This document shows positions 23,992 through 33,370 of a stretch of 42,294 nt of DNA, in pieces. This DNA comes from Gluconobacter kondonii (lineage in GTDB: Bacteria; Pseudomonadota; Alphaproteobacteria; Acetobacterales; Acetobacteraceae). Numbering within the stretch: position 1 is the first letter of the stretch; each line of letters starts with the position of its first letter. Both the position numbers and the translations under genes were made by a program. The notes under the pieces were generated by a model. It was given only the letters and a program-made list of their open reading frames with translations, was not told the DNA's origin and did no database searches. The stretch is from assembly GCF_002723995.1 (NCBI RefSeq), contig NZ_BEWP01000018.1, positions 1 through 42,294 on the forward strand, written 5' to 3'.

Positions 23992-26118
23992 ATGGCTTTC
24001 AATTTCAGGCTCGCCGCAGTTGCTGCGGTTTCGGCTTTCTCTCTTTCTGCTGAAGCCCATGTGGCTGCGACGAACCCGTTTTTCTCGGCAAGTACGTTGC
24101 CTTTTCAGGCGCCCCGCTTCGACCAGATCAAGGACAGTGACTACGCTCCGGCGTTTGAACGCGGCATGGCCGAGCATCTGCGTGAGATCAATGCGATTGC
24201 CAATAATCGCGCAGCCCCGACTTTCGACAACACGATTGTTGCGATGGAGAGGGCCGGGCAGACGCTCAACCGCGTGCAGATGACGTTCTATGGCGTCTAT
24301 CAGGCCAATACGAACGACGCGCTGGACAAGGTGCAGAGCGTGGAAGCCCCGCGTCTGACGGCTCATGAAGATGAAGTCTATCTCAACGCCAAGCTCTTTG
24401 CGCGTGTGAAATCGCTTTATGATCGTCGGGAAAAGCTGACACTGACGCCCGAACAGGCGCAGCTCCTCGATATCTATTACCAGCAGTTTGTGCATGCTGG
24501 AGCGCAGCTTTCTGCGGCTGACAAGACGAAGCTGCGGGCAATCAACACGCGGCTGTCCAATCTCGAAACGCAGTATGAGCAGAAGCTGATTGCGAGCGCC
24601 AAGGCCGGTGCGCTGGTCGTGGATAACGAGAAAGCGCTGGCGGGTATGGATGCCAATGCGATCGCGTCCGCTGCCAAGGCTGCGCAGGAGCGCAAACTCA
24701 CCGATAAGTGGGTGATCCCGCTCCAGAACACGACACAGCAGCCTGATCTCTCATCTCTGACTGACCGTGATACCCGAAAGGCCCTGTTCGACCAGAGTTG
24801 GACGCGGGCGGAAAAGGGGGATGAGAACGACACCCGCGCCACGATTGCTGAACTGGCACAACTGCGCGCGCAGAAAGCCGCGCTTTTCGGTTATCCGAAT
24901 TTCGCTGCCTATACTCTGTATGACCAGATGGCCAAGACGCCGGAAGCTGCTGAGAATTTCATGCAGCAGCTTGTCCCGGCCACGGCTGCGGAACAGAAGC
25001 GTGAAGCGGCAGTCCTTCAGGAAACCATTCGTAAGGACGGTGGCAAGTTCGACCTGAAACCCTGGGACTGGGAATATTATTCCGGTCAGGTGCGTCGTGC
25101 GAAATACAATCTCGATCAGGATGAAATCAAACCGTATTTCGAACTCAAGACGGTGCTGACGGATGGCGTGTTTTTCGCAGCCAATCAGCTCTACGGCATT
25201 ACGTTCAAGCAGCGGACGGACATTCCTGTCTATCATCCGGATGTCATGGTGTTTGAAGTCCATGACAAGGATGGATCACCGCTGGGTCTGATGTATTTCG
25301 ACTACTTCAAGCGCGACAATAAGTCTGGTGGTGCATGGATGTCGAACTTCGTTGGGCAGTCGAAGCTGCTGGGAACGAAGCCGGTCATTTATAACGTTGC
25401 CAACTTCACCAAGGCCGCTCCGGGTCAGCCACAACTCATCACATCCGATGATGTGACGACCATGTTCCACGAATTCGGCCACGCCCTGCATGGACTGTTT
25501 GCGGATCAGACTTATCCGTCCCTTTCAGGCACCAACGTTGCACGGGATTTCGTGGAGTTTCCATCTCAGTTCAACGAGAACTGGGCCCTGGACCCGAAAG
25601 TCCTGTCGCACTACGCGCGTCACTACAAGACTGGCGCTCCGATGCCAGCAGCATTGGTTGAGAAAATCCGTAAGGCCGCACATTTCAATCAGGGCTATGC
25701 GCTGGGTGAGATCGTCGCTGCCGCCGAACTGGACATGAAGTGGCACAGCCTGCCTGCTTCAGCTCCGCGTCAGGATGTGGACAAGTTTGAAGGCGCGGCG
25801 CTGGATGGTATGGGGCTGGATGTTGCAGTTGTTCCGCCACGTTATCGTTCCAGCGATTTTCTGCATATCTGGTCGAATGGCTATTCTGCGGGATATTATG
25901 CCTATCTGTGGACGGAAATGCTGGATCAGGACGCATTTGCCTGGTTCCAGGATCATGGAGGTCTGACGCGCGAAAACGGACAGCGCTTCCGCGATATGAT
26001 CCTTTCGAAGGGACATACGATGGATTACGGTCCGATGTTCAAGGCCTTCTATGGCAAGGACCCTGACATCACTCCAATGCTTGTTCATCGCGGTCTTGTG
26101 TCCGAACCTGGCAAGTAA
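23992..26118 (+). CDS. dcp: Secreted M3 family peptidyl-dipeptidase
   Basis: A zinc metallopeptidase of family M3, about 708 aa. From ATG 23992 a Sec signal peptide (AAVAAVSAFSLSAEA, cut near HVAA) directs it to the periplasm. The large helical cap and catalytic bowl contain HEFGH at residues 493-497 (two His ligands and catalytic Glu), followed by FVEFPSQFNENWAL, which holds the third zinc ligand. Dcp releases dipeptides from the C-terminus and would feed dipeptide importers. The frame is open from 23944, but AGGCG at suitable distance and the signal peptide favour 23992. A strong terminator follows. Oligopeptidase A is the alternative family name, but the signal peptide fits Dcp. Confidence 0.9.
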   Translation: MAFNFRLAAVAAVSAFSLSAEAHVAATNPFFSASTLPFQAPRFDQIKDSDYAPAFERGMAEHLREINAIANNRAAPTFDNTIVAMERAGQTLNRVQMTFYGVYQANTNDALDKVQSVEAPRLTAHEDEVYLNAKLFARVKSLYDRREKLTLTPEQAQLLDIYYQQFVHAGAQLSAADKTKLRAINTRLSNLETQYEQKLIASAKAGALVVDNEKALAGMDANAIASAAKAAQERKLTDKWVIPLQNTTQQPDLSSLTDRDTRKALFDQSWTRAEKGDENDTRATIAELAQLRAQKAALFGYPNFAAYTLYDQMAKTPEAAENFMQQLVPATAAEQKREAAVLQETIRKDGGKFDLKPWDWEYYSGQVRRAKYNLDQDEIKPYFELKTVLTDGVFFAANQLYGITFKQRTDIPVYHPDVMVFEVHDKDGSPLGLMYFDYFKRDNKSGGAWMSNFVGQSKLLGTKPVIYNVANFTKAAPGQPQLITSDDVTTMFHEFGHALHGLFADQTYPSLSGTNVARDFVEFPSQFNENWALDPKVLSHYARHYKTGAPMPAALVEKIRKAAHFNQGYALGEIVAAAELDMKWHSLPASAPRQDVDKFEGAALDGMGLDVAVVPPRYRSSDFLHIWSNGYSAGYYAYLWTEMLDQDAFAWFQDHGGLTRENGQRFRDMILSKGHTMDYGPMFKAFYGKDPDITPMLVHRGLVSEPGK

Positions 26119-26124
26119 TCGCAG

Positions 26125-26160
26125 TCGGGAAGAAAATCATGGTTTTCTTCCCGATTTCTT
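26125..26160 (+). terminator. Intrinsic terminator after dcp
   Basis: TCGGGAAGAAAA (26125-26136) and TTTTCTTCCCGA (26143-26154) form a perfect 12-bp stem with a 6-nt loop, followed by TTTCTTAT. It lies 6 nt after the dcp stop and separates it from the next operon. Confidence 0.9.
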
Positions 26161-26189
26161 ATACGTAACGTAGGAATAAGCGATCTTAC

Positions 26190-27749
26190 ATGCGCAGAAT
26201 GAACGCTCTTTCGTCTTGCGCTCCGCTTCTCGCGCTGCTGGCTGTTCTGTATTTCAGCCTGAAAACTTTCTATGGTCTTGGTACGCCTCCTTTTGGAGAT
26301 GAGTCCGGACATATCCTGGGTGGTCTGGCCATAGCAAAAGGTGATGTCCTGTATCGGGACTATATTGACGCCCACGGCCCCCTGATTTTTATTCTGTCAT
26401 GGTGCGTCGGTTTGTTTGCTGACTTCCACCACGCCTATCTGATGCGTCTTGTTCCGATCGTCTGTACGATAGGAACCGCTGTCGCAGTATTCTGCTCTCC
26501 CATACTTCAGAAAAACTCTGCGCGCTATCTTGCGGTTGGTATGTGGCTCACTGCGATGGGGGCCCAATGGACACTCCAGGCCTTCAACATGGACAGTTAC
26601 TGGACTGTTGGCGGAGATCTGCTTGGGGGCGTGATAGCGCTTGTGATCCTCCCTCTGTTTCTGGGAGCAGATATCGGACGGTGGCAGGCGCGATGCGGAG
26701 GGGCCTGTCTCTTCCTTTTGCCGCTAACAGCCTATTCCTTTGCGCCGACTGCTGTTCTGCTGGCTCTGTCTGTTCTGGCCGTCCGTCGCTCCGGATCAGA
26801 ACGTGTCATTCCGAACCTTCTGGCTGGGGCTGGAGGAGCGCTTGCAGTCTGTCTGATATGGATGGTGTTTTATGGCGATCTGGAAGGAATGATCGCCTAT
26901 CATTTCGTTGCAAACCAGTTCTATTATGCACCCTACATCGATGTTGGTCTGAAGCCGTTAGTATTAAGTCTCATCCCCTCGCTTCACCATGATGCTCTCG
27001 TCCAATCGCTGGCGGCGATCTGTTTTTATTGCGGCAGTATCCTTCTGTTTGCAGCATCTCGCCACCGTCTGGCTGTCATGTTGCTTTTGGGTGCAATACT
27101 CATGACGCAGGTCCGGGGTGCGATCGGCTTTCAGGATGGGGCATTCGTTATGGGAGCCCTGACGCTTTGCGTTCTGATGCTGGTGTGGGTCACGCAGTCG
27201 CGCGAGATCGTGGGGATTCTGGTTGCAGGGCTCTTCTGCATCATGTTTGTTCTGGGCTTGCGGCAGGCAACGTCCTCGCCTTACGAGATGAGCCGTGAAC
27301 AACAGCGACAGGTCGGGTTTCATCCTACTCGTGAGAATACGGATGTCGGATTTGTCAAAGTCATTCAGAAATACTCCACACCTCAGGAACGTATTCTGGT
27401 TATTCCGTATAATCCGGATGTTTATATTTATGCTGGTCGTCTTTCCATGAAGAAGTATCATGAATATCTTCCGTGGGAAGCAGACTATGCCCGCCATCCC
27501 TGGTTTGGATATGAGCGCGATTTATGTGTCGATCTTCCAAATGACCGTCCTCCCGTCATATATTTTGACGATTACCGCGTCTGGGGACGGTGGAGCGCAG
27601 CGGATTACATGTCCTGCGTTCTGAAAATTCTCGCACGCGACTATCAGCGCGATCCGGTTGAAAAAAGTGTCTATGTCCGTCGCGACCGACTGGATCGTGA
27701 CGCCGCCAAAGCCCTAAACCCAGCCTTAAAACTCCAAAATATCCATTGA
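26190..27749 (+). CDS. GT39-like multi-helix glycosyltransferase
   Basis: A 519-aa membrane protein of the GT-C class (PMT/ArnT-like). The first helix LLALLAVLYFSLKTFY leads into a loop GTPPFGDESGHILGGLAIAKGD, where the acidic GDE fits the catalytic loop of GT39 enzymes. VLYRDYIDAHGPLIFILSW is the usual second motif (YRDxxDxHGP). About ten helices follow, then a periplasmic C-terminal domain from about residue 370. These enzymes transfer a sugar from a polyprenol carrier to protein or lipid; the acceptor is unknown. A second ATG lies at 26199. The gene ends in the TTGA that opens the M28 peptidase frame, so the two may be coupled. Confidence 0.8.
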   Translation: MRRMNALSSCAPLLALLAVLYFSLKTFYGLGTPPFGDESGHILGGLAIAKGDVLYRDYIDAHGPLIFILSWCVGLFADFHHAYLMRLVPIVCTIGTAVAVFCSPILQKNSARYLAVGMWLTAMGAQWTLQAFNMDSYWTVGGDLLGGVIALVILPLFLGADIGRWQARCGGACLFLLPLTAYSFAPTAVLLALSVLAVRRSGSERVIPNLLAGAGGALAVCLIWMVFYGDLEGMIAYHFVANQFYYAPYIDVGLKPLVLSLIPSLHHDALVQSLAAICFYCGSILLFAASRHRLAVMLLLGAILMTQVRGAIGFQDGAFVMGALTLCVLMLVWVTQSREIVGILVAGLFCIMFVLGLRQATSSPYEMSREQQRQVGFHPTRENTDVGFVKVIQKYSTPQERILVIPYNPDVYIYAGRLSMKKYHEYLPWEADYARHPWFGYERDLCVDLPNDRPPVIYFDDYRVWGRWSAADYMSCVLKILARDYQRDPVEKSVYVRRDRLDRDAAKALNPALKLQNIH

Positions 27750-27763
27750 AAGTATCGTCTGTC

Positions 27764-29452
27764 ATGAAGCAGAAAACGTCTTCCCGCCACATTCTCTTTC
27801 TTGCCACCGCGCTGACGGTCGGTCTGCTGAAGCCCGTTGCGGGATATGCGGACCCTTCAGCAGATATCAGTCCGTCGCGGATGTCAGAAGCAATGAAGGT
27901 TCTGTCTTCGGACCGGTTTGAAGGCCGTGCTCCGGGAACGGAAGGGGAGAAGGTCACGGTTCCCTGGCTGATCGAACAATACAAGGCGCTGGGGCTTGAG
28001 CCTGCGGGAGAAAACGGCGGATGGACGCAGGATGTTCCCATGTTTCGGACCAGAACCGGTGCGACAGGATCTGTTCTTGCCCGGACTGGCGGCAAAACGC
28101 TTCCGCTGGTTCAGCTGAAGGATATCTATCTCTCAACGCTGCTGCCCGAGGAGCGGCTTGCCGTTAGAAACGCTCCAATGGTCTTTGTCGGTTACGGTGT
28201 CCATGCGCCGGAACGCCACTGGGATGATTTCAAGGGTGTGGATCTCAAGGGCAAGGTCGCGATTTTCCTCGTAAACGACCCTGATTTCGATGCCGCTCCC
28301 GGAGAGCCCGTTGCCGGACGTTTCGGTGGAAAGACCATGACGTATTACGGGCGCTGGACCTATAAATACGAGGAAGCCGCCCGTCGTGGTGCCGTTGCGG
28401 CCCTGATCGTTCATGACACGGCTGGCGCGTCCTATCCGTGGAGCACCGTGGTCGCGCCGGGCGGTGAAGCCTATGACGTGGAGCATTCGGCGAGCGAAAG
28501 CCGTCCCGTACCCGTTCAGGGCTGGCTTGAGGGGAAAGCCGCAGATGCACTCTTCCAGCAGGCGGGGCTGGATCTTGCAGCGCTCCGCATCAGGGCACGT
28601 TCGGAGGATTTCCGACCGGTTACTCTGAAGCACACGACATTCTCGGCCGATCTTCCGGTTACGGTTGACCGCCTCAAGAGTCAGAACGTACTCGCGAAGA
28701 TCACGGGTGCGAAATATCCGGATGAGACGGTCATGTTCGGCGCGCACTGGGATGCTTACGGCAAGAGCACGGATGCCCAAGGCAACACGGTCATTCGGCG
28801 TGGTGCGATTGACGATGGCTCCGGCATTGCGGCGCTGTTTGAAATCGCCCGCGCCTTCAAGGCAGGTCCGAAACCCGATCGGACGGTCCGTTTTGCAGCC
28901 TGGACGGGCGAGGAGCGGGGTCTTCTGGGATCAGGCTGGTATGTGGCGCATCCGCTGGCCCCTCTGGACAAGACGGCAGCCAACCTGACGATGGATGTGC
29001 TTCAGATGGCCGGCCCTGCACATAATGCCTTCATTATCGGGGCAGGGCAGAACACGTTGCAGGATCAGTTCGCTGCTGCTGCGACTCTTCAGGGGCGCAA
29101 GACACAGCCGGAAGCGATGCCAGAGCGTGGGGCGTTCTATCGTGCCGATCATCTGCCGTTCGCGCGCGCGGGTGTACCGGTTCTTGCGGTGATGGACATG
29201 GCCGGGAAGTTCGATCTGCTGAAAGGCGGGACGGAGGCCGGCGGGAAATGGCTGACGGCTTACATGGCCTGCTACCATCAGGCCTGCGACGCCTGGAGCC
29301 CAGACTGGGATGTCAGGGGCGCTGCGCAGGACGTCTGGGCCGTCTGGAAAGTCGGACATGACGTGGCGTTTTCGCATGACTGGCCGCAGTGGAATGCCGG
29401 TTCGGAATTCGCTGCGATCCGTCAGAAAACCGCGCCTTCGACTGTTCACTAA
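27764..29452 (+). CDS. Secreted M28 family zinc peptidase
   Basis: A 562-aa aminopeptidase-type enzyme of family M28. Signal peptide about residues 1-28 (SRHILFLATALTVGLLKPVAGYA), then a PA-domain insert (GYGVHAPERHWDDFKGVDLKGKVAIFL) as in M28 aminopeptidases. Zinc-site residues are visible: His328 (HWDAYG), Asp350 (AIDDGSGIAALFE) and Glu383-Glu384 (TGEERGLLGS). It acts in the periplasm or outside, releasing amino acids from peptides. The frame begins at a TTG overlapping the upstream stop, but ATG 27764 has GAAAG 11 nt before it and gives a normal signal peptide. A stop 19 nt from the convergent LysR stop leaves no room for a large terminator. Confidence 0.9.
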   Translation: MKQKTSSRHILFLATALTVGLLKPVAGYADPSADISPSRMSEAMKVLSSDRFEGRAPGTEGEKVTVPWLIEQYKALGLEPAGENGGWTQDVPMFRTRTGATGSVLARTGGKTLPLVQLKDIYLSTLLPEERLAVRNAPMVFVGYGVHAPERHWDDFKGVDLKGKVAIFLVNDPDFDAAPGEPVAGRFGGKTMTYYGRWTYKYEEAARRGAVAALIVHDTAGASYPWSTVVAPGGEAYDVEHSASESRPVPVQGWLEGKAADALFQQAGLDLAALRIRARSEDFRPVTLKHTTFSADLPVTVDRLKSQNVLAKITGAKYPDETVMFGAHWDAYGKSTDAQGNTVIRRGAIDDGSGIAALFEIARAFKAGPKPDRTVRFAAWTGEERGLLGSGWYVAHPLAPLDKTAANLTMDVLQMAGPAHNAFIIGAGQNTLQDQFAAAATLQGRKTQPEAMPERGAFYRADHLPFARAGVPVLAVMDMAGKFDLLKGGTEAGGKWLTAYMACYHQACDAWSPDWDVRGAAQDVWAVWKVGHDVAFSHDWPQWNAGSEFAAIRQKTAPSTVH

Positions 29453-29471
29453 CCCGTCTTTGCCGGTTCCG

Positions 29472-30383
29472 TCAGAGTGTCCAGGGCGGGACCGGCCCAT
29501 ACTGTTCCACCAGAAAGTCAATCATCGCCCGGATCTTGAGCGGGACATGGGGGGTGGGGGCATACACTGCGTGTAGTTCCGGCCCTGTCATCGTGGGCAC
29601 GTCCAGTGACAGGGGCACCAGCCTGCCGGATTTCAGTTCTTCCGAAACGATAAAGAGCGGCTGATAGATGATCCCCTGTCCCGCAACGGCGGCTTCTCGC
29701 AGGATATCGCCATTATTGGCGCTCATCGGCCCGCTGACTATGACAGTCCGTTCGCCTACGGGGCCGAAGCTCCAGCGGGTTGCGCCAATCTCCTGGCCCA
29801 GTGTGTAGCCCAGACACTGATGGTTTTGAAGTTCGGCGACGGTATGAGGTGTGCCATGTCGTTCGAGATAAGATGGGGAGGCACAGACCACGAAATCTAT
29901 CTGAGCCAGCGGACGCGAGCGTAATGCACTTGGCGGCATTCGCCCGATACGAAGGGTCAGGTCCCATCCTTCCGTGATCGGATCAATCCTGCGGTCATCA
30001 AGCCCAAGTTCGACCGTGACGAGGGGGTGACGCCGGCTGAATTGCGGCATGATCGAGCCGACATGCCGGATCGCGAACGAGACCGGGGCATTCAGACGTA
30101 GAATGCCCCGCGGCTCCTGATTTTCGGCCGAGACTTCCTGCTCCATCTCTTCAAGATCCGTGAGGATCTTCTGCGCGCGGATCAGCAGCAGACGTCCCGG
30201 TTCTGTCAGGGAAAGTCTGCGGGTGCTGCGATGAAACAGCGAGATGCCAAGCCGACTTTCCAGAGCGGCGATGTGTTTCGTGACCATCGTCTGCGACAGG
30301 CCGAGCGCGCGGGCAGCTCCGGAAAAGCTTCCCTGAGCCACAACCTTTGCAAACACCTGCATGCTGGTGAAACGATCGAGCAT
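29472..30383 (-). CDS. LysR-family transcriptional regulator
   Basis: A 303-aa LysR regulator. The N-terminal winged helix (residues 3-61) contains GSFSGAARALGLSQTMVTKHIAALESRLG and LFHRSTRRLSLTEPG. The linker EVSAENQEPRGILRLNAPVSF leads into the periplasmic-binding-like effector domain (about 90-295). The VSFAIRHVGSIMPQFSRRHP region is of the CrgA/DsdC-related group common in alpha- and gammaproteobacteria. It is divergent from the DODA-type dioxygenase, 106 bp apart, and is its likely regulator, a frequent arrangement for this enzyme family. No effector can be inferred. Confidence 0.9.
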   Translation of the reverse strand: MLDRFTSMQVFAKVVAQGSFSGAARALGLSQTMVTKHIAALESRLGISLFHRSTRRLSLTEPGRLLLIRAQKILTDLEEMEQEVSAENQEPRGILRLNAPVSFAIRHVGSIMPQFSRRHPLVTVELGLDDRRIDPITEGWDLTLRIGRMPPSALRSRPLAQIDFVVCASPSYLERHGTPHTVAELQNHQCLGYTLGQEIGATRWSFGPVGERTVIVSGPMSANNGDILREAAVAGQGIIYQPLFIVSEELKSGRLVPLSLDVPTMTGPELHAVYAPTPHVPLKIRAMIDFLVEQYGPVPPWTL

Positions 30384-30489
30384 TTATCTCACACTCCTGG
30401 TGTCAGATCATTTTCCAAAACAGGGAATTATTCTTTCCCAGAGAGGGTGGCAACATCCGTTTTGCCGAATGATGAGGGAGGTCGTGAAG

Positions 30490-31302
30490 ATGTCGCAGGA
30501 AAATCAGGAGAGCCGACAGCCTGTTCTCTTTCTGCCACATGGCGGTGGTCCATGTTTCTTTATGGAATGGGGAAACACATGGGACCGCATGGCCGCCTAT
30601 CTTCGCTCTGTCAGTGGAACGCTTCCCCGTCGTCCGGACGCCATTGTTGTCATGTCCGGGCATTGGGAAACGGATGAAATGCGTGTCGGCTCGGCACCTC
30701 ATCCGCCACTCATCTACGATTATTACGGTTTTCCTCCTCACACCTATCAGCTTGAATATCCCGTGCCGGGTGCGCCTGATGTCGCAGCAAAGGCGCTTGG
30801 TCTTCTGCGCGATGCGGGTGTTGTGTGCGCCACAGACCCCGGACGTGGGCTGGATCATGGAGTGTTCATTCCGTTCATGCTGGCCTTTCCAGATGCCAGT
30901 ATCCCGGTTGTAGAAATTTCTCTTCCCAGAACGATGGGCGCGGCGGATGTCTTGCAGCTTGGGCAGGTTCTGGAGCCTTTGCGGAGCGAAAATATCCTGC
31001 TGGTGGGCACTGGCATGACGTATCACAACATGCGCTATCTGATGCGGCCTGATGCCGTTTCAGATGCCCGGTCCGTTGCGTTTGATAACTGGCTCCAGAG
31101 CGCGGTGGAAGCGCCCTCAGACCTTCGCAGAAGTCGTCTTATGGACTGGGAGCGTGCGCCCTTCGCACGGGATTGCCATCCTCAGCCGGAGCACCTCCTG
31201 CCGTTGATGTTTGCTGCGGGTGCGGCGGGAACTGATGCAGGGCATCGTGATTATAGCGATGTCATCATGGGAAAAGCCCTGTCCGGTTTCCGGTTCGGCT
31301 GA
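30490..31302 (+). CDS. DODA-type extradiol dioxygenase (YgiD-like)
   Basis: A 271-aa enzyme of the LigB/DODA family (4,5-DOPA extradiol dioxygenase). ATG 30490 is preceded by AGGGAGG with 8-nt spacing, whereas the frame upstream to 30361 runs into the LysR gene. Metal ligands are probably His17 (LPHGGGPCFF) and His58 (VMSGHWE), with the later HGVFIPFMLAFP helix and GTGMTYHNMRYL segment supplying further site residues. These enzymes cleave catecholic rings such as DOPA, though bacterial members often have poorly known substrates. It is regulated by the divergent LysR protein (inferred). A yceI gene follows after 37 nt, possibly in the same transcript. Confidence 0.88.
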   Translation: MSQENQESRQPVLFLPHGGGPCFFMEWGNTWDRMAAYLRSVSGTLPRRPDAIVVMSGHWETDEMRVGSAPHPPLIYDYYGFPPHTYQLEYPVPGAPDVAAKALGLLRDAGVVCATDPGRGLDHGVFIPFMLAFPDASIPVVEISLPRTMGAADVLQLGQVLEPLRSENILLVGTGMTYHNMRYLMRPDAVSDARSVAFDNWLQSAVEAPSDLRRSRLMDWERAPFARDCHPQPEHLLPLMFAAGAAGTDAGHRDYSDVIMGKALSGFRFG

Positions 31303-31339
31303 CGCCTTTTCCTTCACACATCTGAAAGATCTCAAACTC

Positions 31340-31951
31340 ATGAACACATATTTTCTCAAGAGCGTCGGCGCAGTATTCGCCGCTGCACTTCTGTCTTCCA
31401 GCGCTTTCGCTGCCACGCCAGTAAGCGTGCCGTCGGGCGCCTATTCGGTCGAGACCAGCCATACGCAGATCGGATTTTCCGTCCTGCATTTTGGTTTCAC
31501 CTATTATTCCGGCCAGTTCTCCGGCGTTACGGGAACGCTCCAACTTGATGCGACCCATCCCGATGCCTCACATCTGAACGTGACCATTCCGGTTTCAAGC
31601 GTCTCGACCACCAGCACGGTTCTGACGGACGAACTCAAAAACAGCGAGTGGTTCGATGTTGCGAAATATCCGGAGGCAACGTTCGTCTCGACGCAGGTTC
31701 GCCAGACAGCTGCGGATGAAGCGCTGGTCACCGGCAACCTGACGCTGCATGGCGTGACGCATCCGGAAGTTCTGCATGTTCATTTCGTAGGAGCAGGCGT
31801 CAATCCGATGGACAAAGCTTACACGGTTGGTTTTCAGGCTCAGGCAACGATTCATAGGAGCGATTTTGGGGTGAAGAAATATGTCCCCTATGTCGGCGAT
31901 GATGTGGCCTTGACGATTGCCGGAGCGTTTGAAAAGACAGCTGCGAAGTAA
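31340..31951 (+). CDS. YceI-family periplasmic lipid-binding protein
   Basis: A 204-aa secreted protein. From ATG 31340: signal peptide VGAVFAAALLSSSAFA cut before ATPV. The YceI lipocalin-like beta-barrel follows, with YSVETSHTQIGFSVLHFGF, the TGTLQLDA strand, LKNSEWFDVAKYPEATFVS and FGVKKYVPYVGDDVALTI, all diagnostic. The family binds isoprenoid chains (for example octaprenyl compounds) and takes part in stress responses. The frame extends upstream to 31211 but overlaps the dioxygenase; the signal peptide fixes the start. A strong shared terminator follows directly. Confidence 0.93.
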   Translation: MNTYFLKSVGAVFAAALLSSSAFAATPVSVPSGAYSVETSHTQIGFSVLHFGFTYYSGQFSGVTGTLQLDATHPDASHLNVTIPVSSVSTTSTVLTDELKNSEWFDVAKYPEATFVSTQVRQTAADEALVTGNLTLHGVTHPEVLHVHFVGAGVNPMDKAYTVGFQAQATIHRSDFGVKKYVPYVGDDVALTIAGAFEKTAAK

Positions 31952-31957
31952 CACACG

Positions 31958-31987
31958 AAAAACGGCCCATTTCCATGGGCCGTTTTT
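31958..31987. terminator. Bidirectional intrinsic terminator
   Basis: AAAAACGGCCCAT (31958-31970) pairs with ATGGGCCGTTTTT (31975-31987) around TTCC, a perfect 13-bp stem with A and T tracts at its foot on each strand. It lies between the convergent yceI and MFS genes (stops at 31951 and 32005) and can serve both. Confidence 0.92.
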
Positions 31988-32004
31988 TCGTCTGTCTGGA
32001 ACAC

Positions 32005-33297
32005 TCAGGAAGCCTTGCGAACTTTCCAGCCAGTTTCCTTGAGGCAGAAACCCAGAACAATTGCAATTCCGATCCCGATGACCAGCGGCAGGAAAGCCGT
32101 ATGGAACTGCTCCATCGTCTCGGGCGCCGTTTTGCCCATCAGGGCGGAGACGAGCGGGGACATGATCCCGGTCGTCCCGAAAACAAGAAAGTTCATGACG
32201 CCAGCGGCCGTTCCCTTGACCTCTGGAGGATTGACTTCCTTCATCGAAGAGAACGGGATCATGGCGGCACCCGATGCAATTCCCATGATCAGCGCCACGG
32301 AATAGTGCGGCAGAACCCCGACCGGGACATAAAGCGCACAGAGCGACGCCGCCAGCAGAACCACCGCACCGCCGATCAGAACAGGTTTGCGACGACCGAT
32401 CTTGTCCGAAATCCAGCCCAAAAGCGGGCAGCCGATGACCCATCCAATGGGAACCATCGAGACGTCCGTGGCTGCGAAACCCATCGTCGTATGCTCGCCC
32501 TTGCTGAGCATCAGAGCGCCCCAGCCCAGTGCGCCGATCGTTGTTGGTACGAACAGCAGACCGCCAGCCAGTCCTGCGATCCAGCTCTGCGGGTTGGAGA
32601 AGATAATTTTGAACGGACGCAGCAGGTTAGAAGCGGATATGTCGCCATGATGGTGATCGCTGTCTCCCGTATCGCGCGGCATGACAAAAAAGACGGCAAC
32701 AGCCAGCAGAAGGCCGATAGCGCCGAAGCCCAGCCAGACGGACTGCCAGGGAATATGGAACGAGCCGTGCGGATCAATCAGGATACGGGTCGGCTTGGAG
32801 CCAAATGCGGCTCCTGCCATGCCCATGCACTGGGTTAAACCTACGAAAAGCGCCAGTGTCCGGGCTGGAAGATAACGCGCGGCAACGTAAGAAGCCCCCA
32901 CGAAAGCACAGATCGCACCAATACCCTGAATGATGTAACCGCTAATCCCGGCGACGAGACTGCCCTGACCGAAGATCAGGCACCCGACGCCGGTTACGGC
33001 AATGAACATCGGCATGATTGCGTGCGCGCCATACCGGTCCAGCAGCACACCAACGGCCAACGCCATCAGCGCGTAGACAATGTAATAGGACGCGATCATG
33101 AGGCCGAGATGGCTGTTGCCCCAGGCCTGCGTGAGTTCATCCTGCATGATCCCGGGAGCGGAGCGAATGGCATACTGATAGAAATAGAACAGCGCGCACA
33201 GAAACCATGATAGCACATAGAGTGGCTGAAGTTTCTGTGGTTGCGCCGGTGACGGGTTCAGAGGCTGGGAGGCCGCCTGAGGTGATGTGCCAGACAT
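32005..33297 (-). CDS. MFS transporter
   Basis: A 430-aa major facilitator with about 12 helices and a Pro/Gln-rich cytoplasmic start (residues 1-22). The first motif GVLLDRYGAHAIMP between helices 2 and 3 is the MFS motif A variant G-x-x-x-D-R-x-G; the second half repeats it as WISDKIGRRKPVLIGG. The central loop PRDTGDSDHHHGDISASN is His-rich. VNPPEVKGTAAGVMNF resembles D-galactonate or sugar-phosphate-like subfamilies, but the substrate is not set by sequence. GGAG precedes the start. It lies between yceI and the porin gene; it is on the same strand as the porin, 73 bp after its stop, so porin and transporter may act in one uptake route. Confidence 0.9.
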   Translation of the reverse strand: MSGTSPQAASQPLNPSPAQPQKLQPLYVLSWFLCALFYFYQYAIRSAPGIMQDELTQAWGNSHLGLMIASYYIVYALMALAVGVLLDRYGAHAIMPMFIAVTGVGCLIFGQGSLVAGISGYIIQGIGAICAFVGASYVAARYLPARTLALFVGLTQCMGMAGAAFGSKPTRILIDPHGSFHIPWQSVWLGFGAIGLLLAVAVFFVMPRDTGDSDHHHGDISASNLLRPFKIIFSNPQSWIAGLAGGLLFVPTTIGALGWGALMLSKGEHTTMGFAATDVSMVPIGWVIGCPLLGWISDKIGRRKPVLIGGAVVLLAASLCALYVPVGVLPHYSVALIMGIASGAAMIPFSSMKEVNPPEVKGTAAGVMNFLVFGTTGIMSPLVSALMGKTAPETMEQFHTAFLPLVIGIGIAIVLGFCLKETGWKVRKAS

Positions 33298-33370
33298 GAA
33301 ATTCTCCAGTATGTCATGGATGGTCAGTCAGACCGGACAGCGTGAGCGTGATAGGAATATTCGCCAGATA

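Noticed and set aside
23839-24495. A minus-strand frame opposite the start of dcp
   Set aside because: The M3 peptidase with signal peptide and HEFGH motif on the plus strand explains this stretch.
31595-32443. A 282-codon minus-strand frame crossing the terminator between yceI and the MFS gene
   Set aside because: It would run through a strong bidirectional terminator and across two certain genes.
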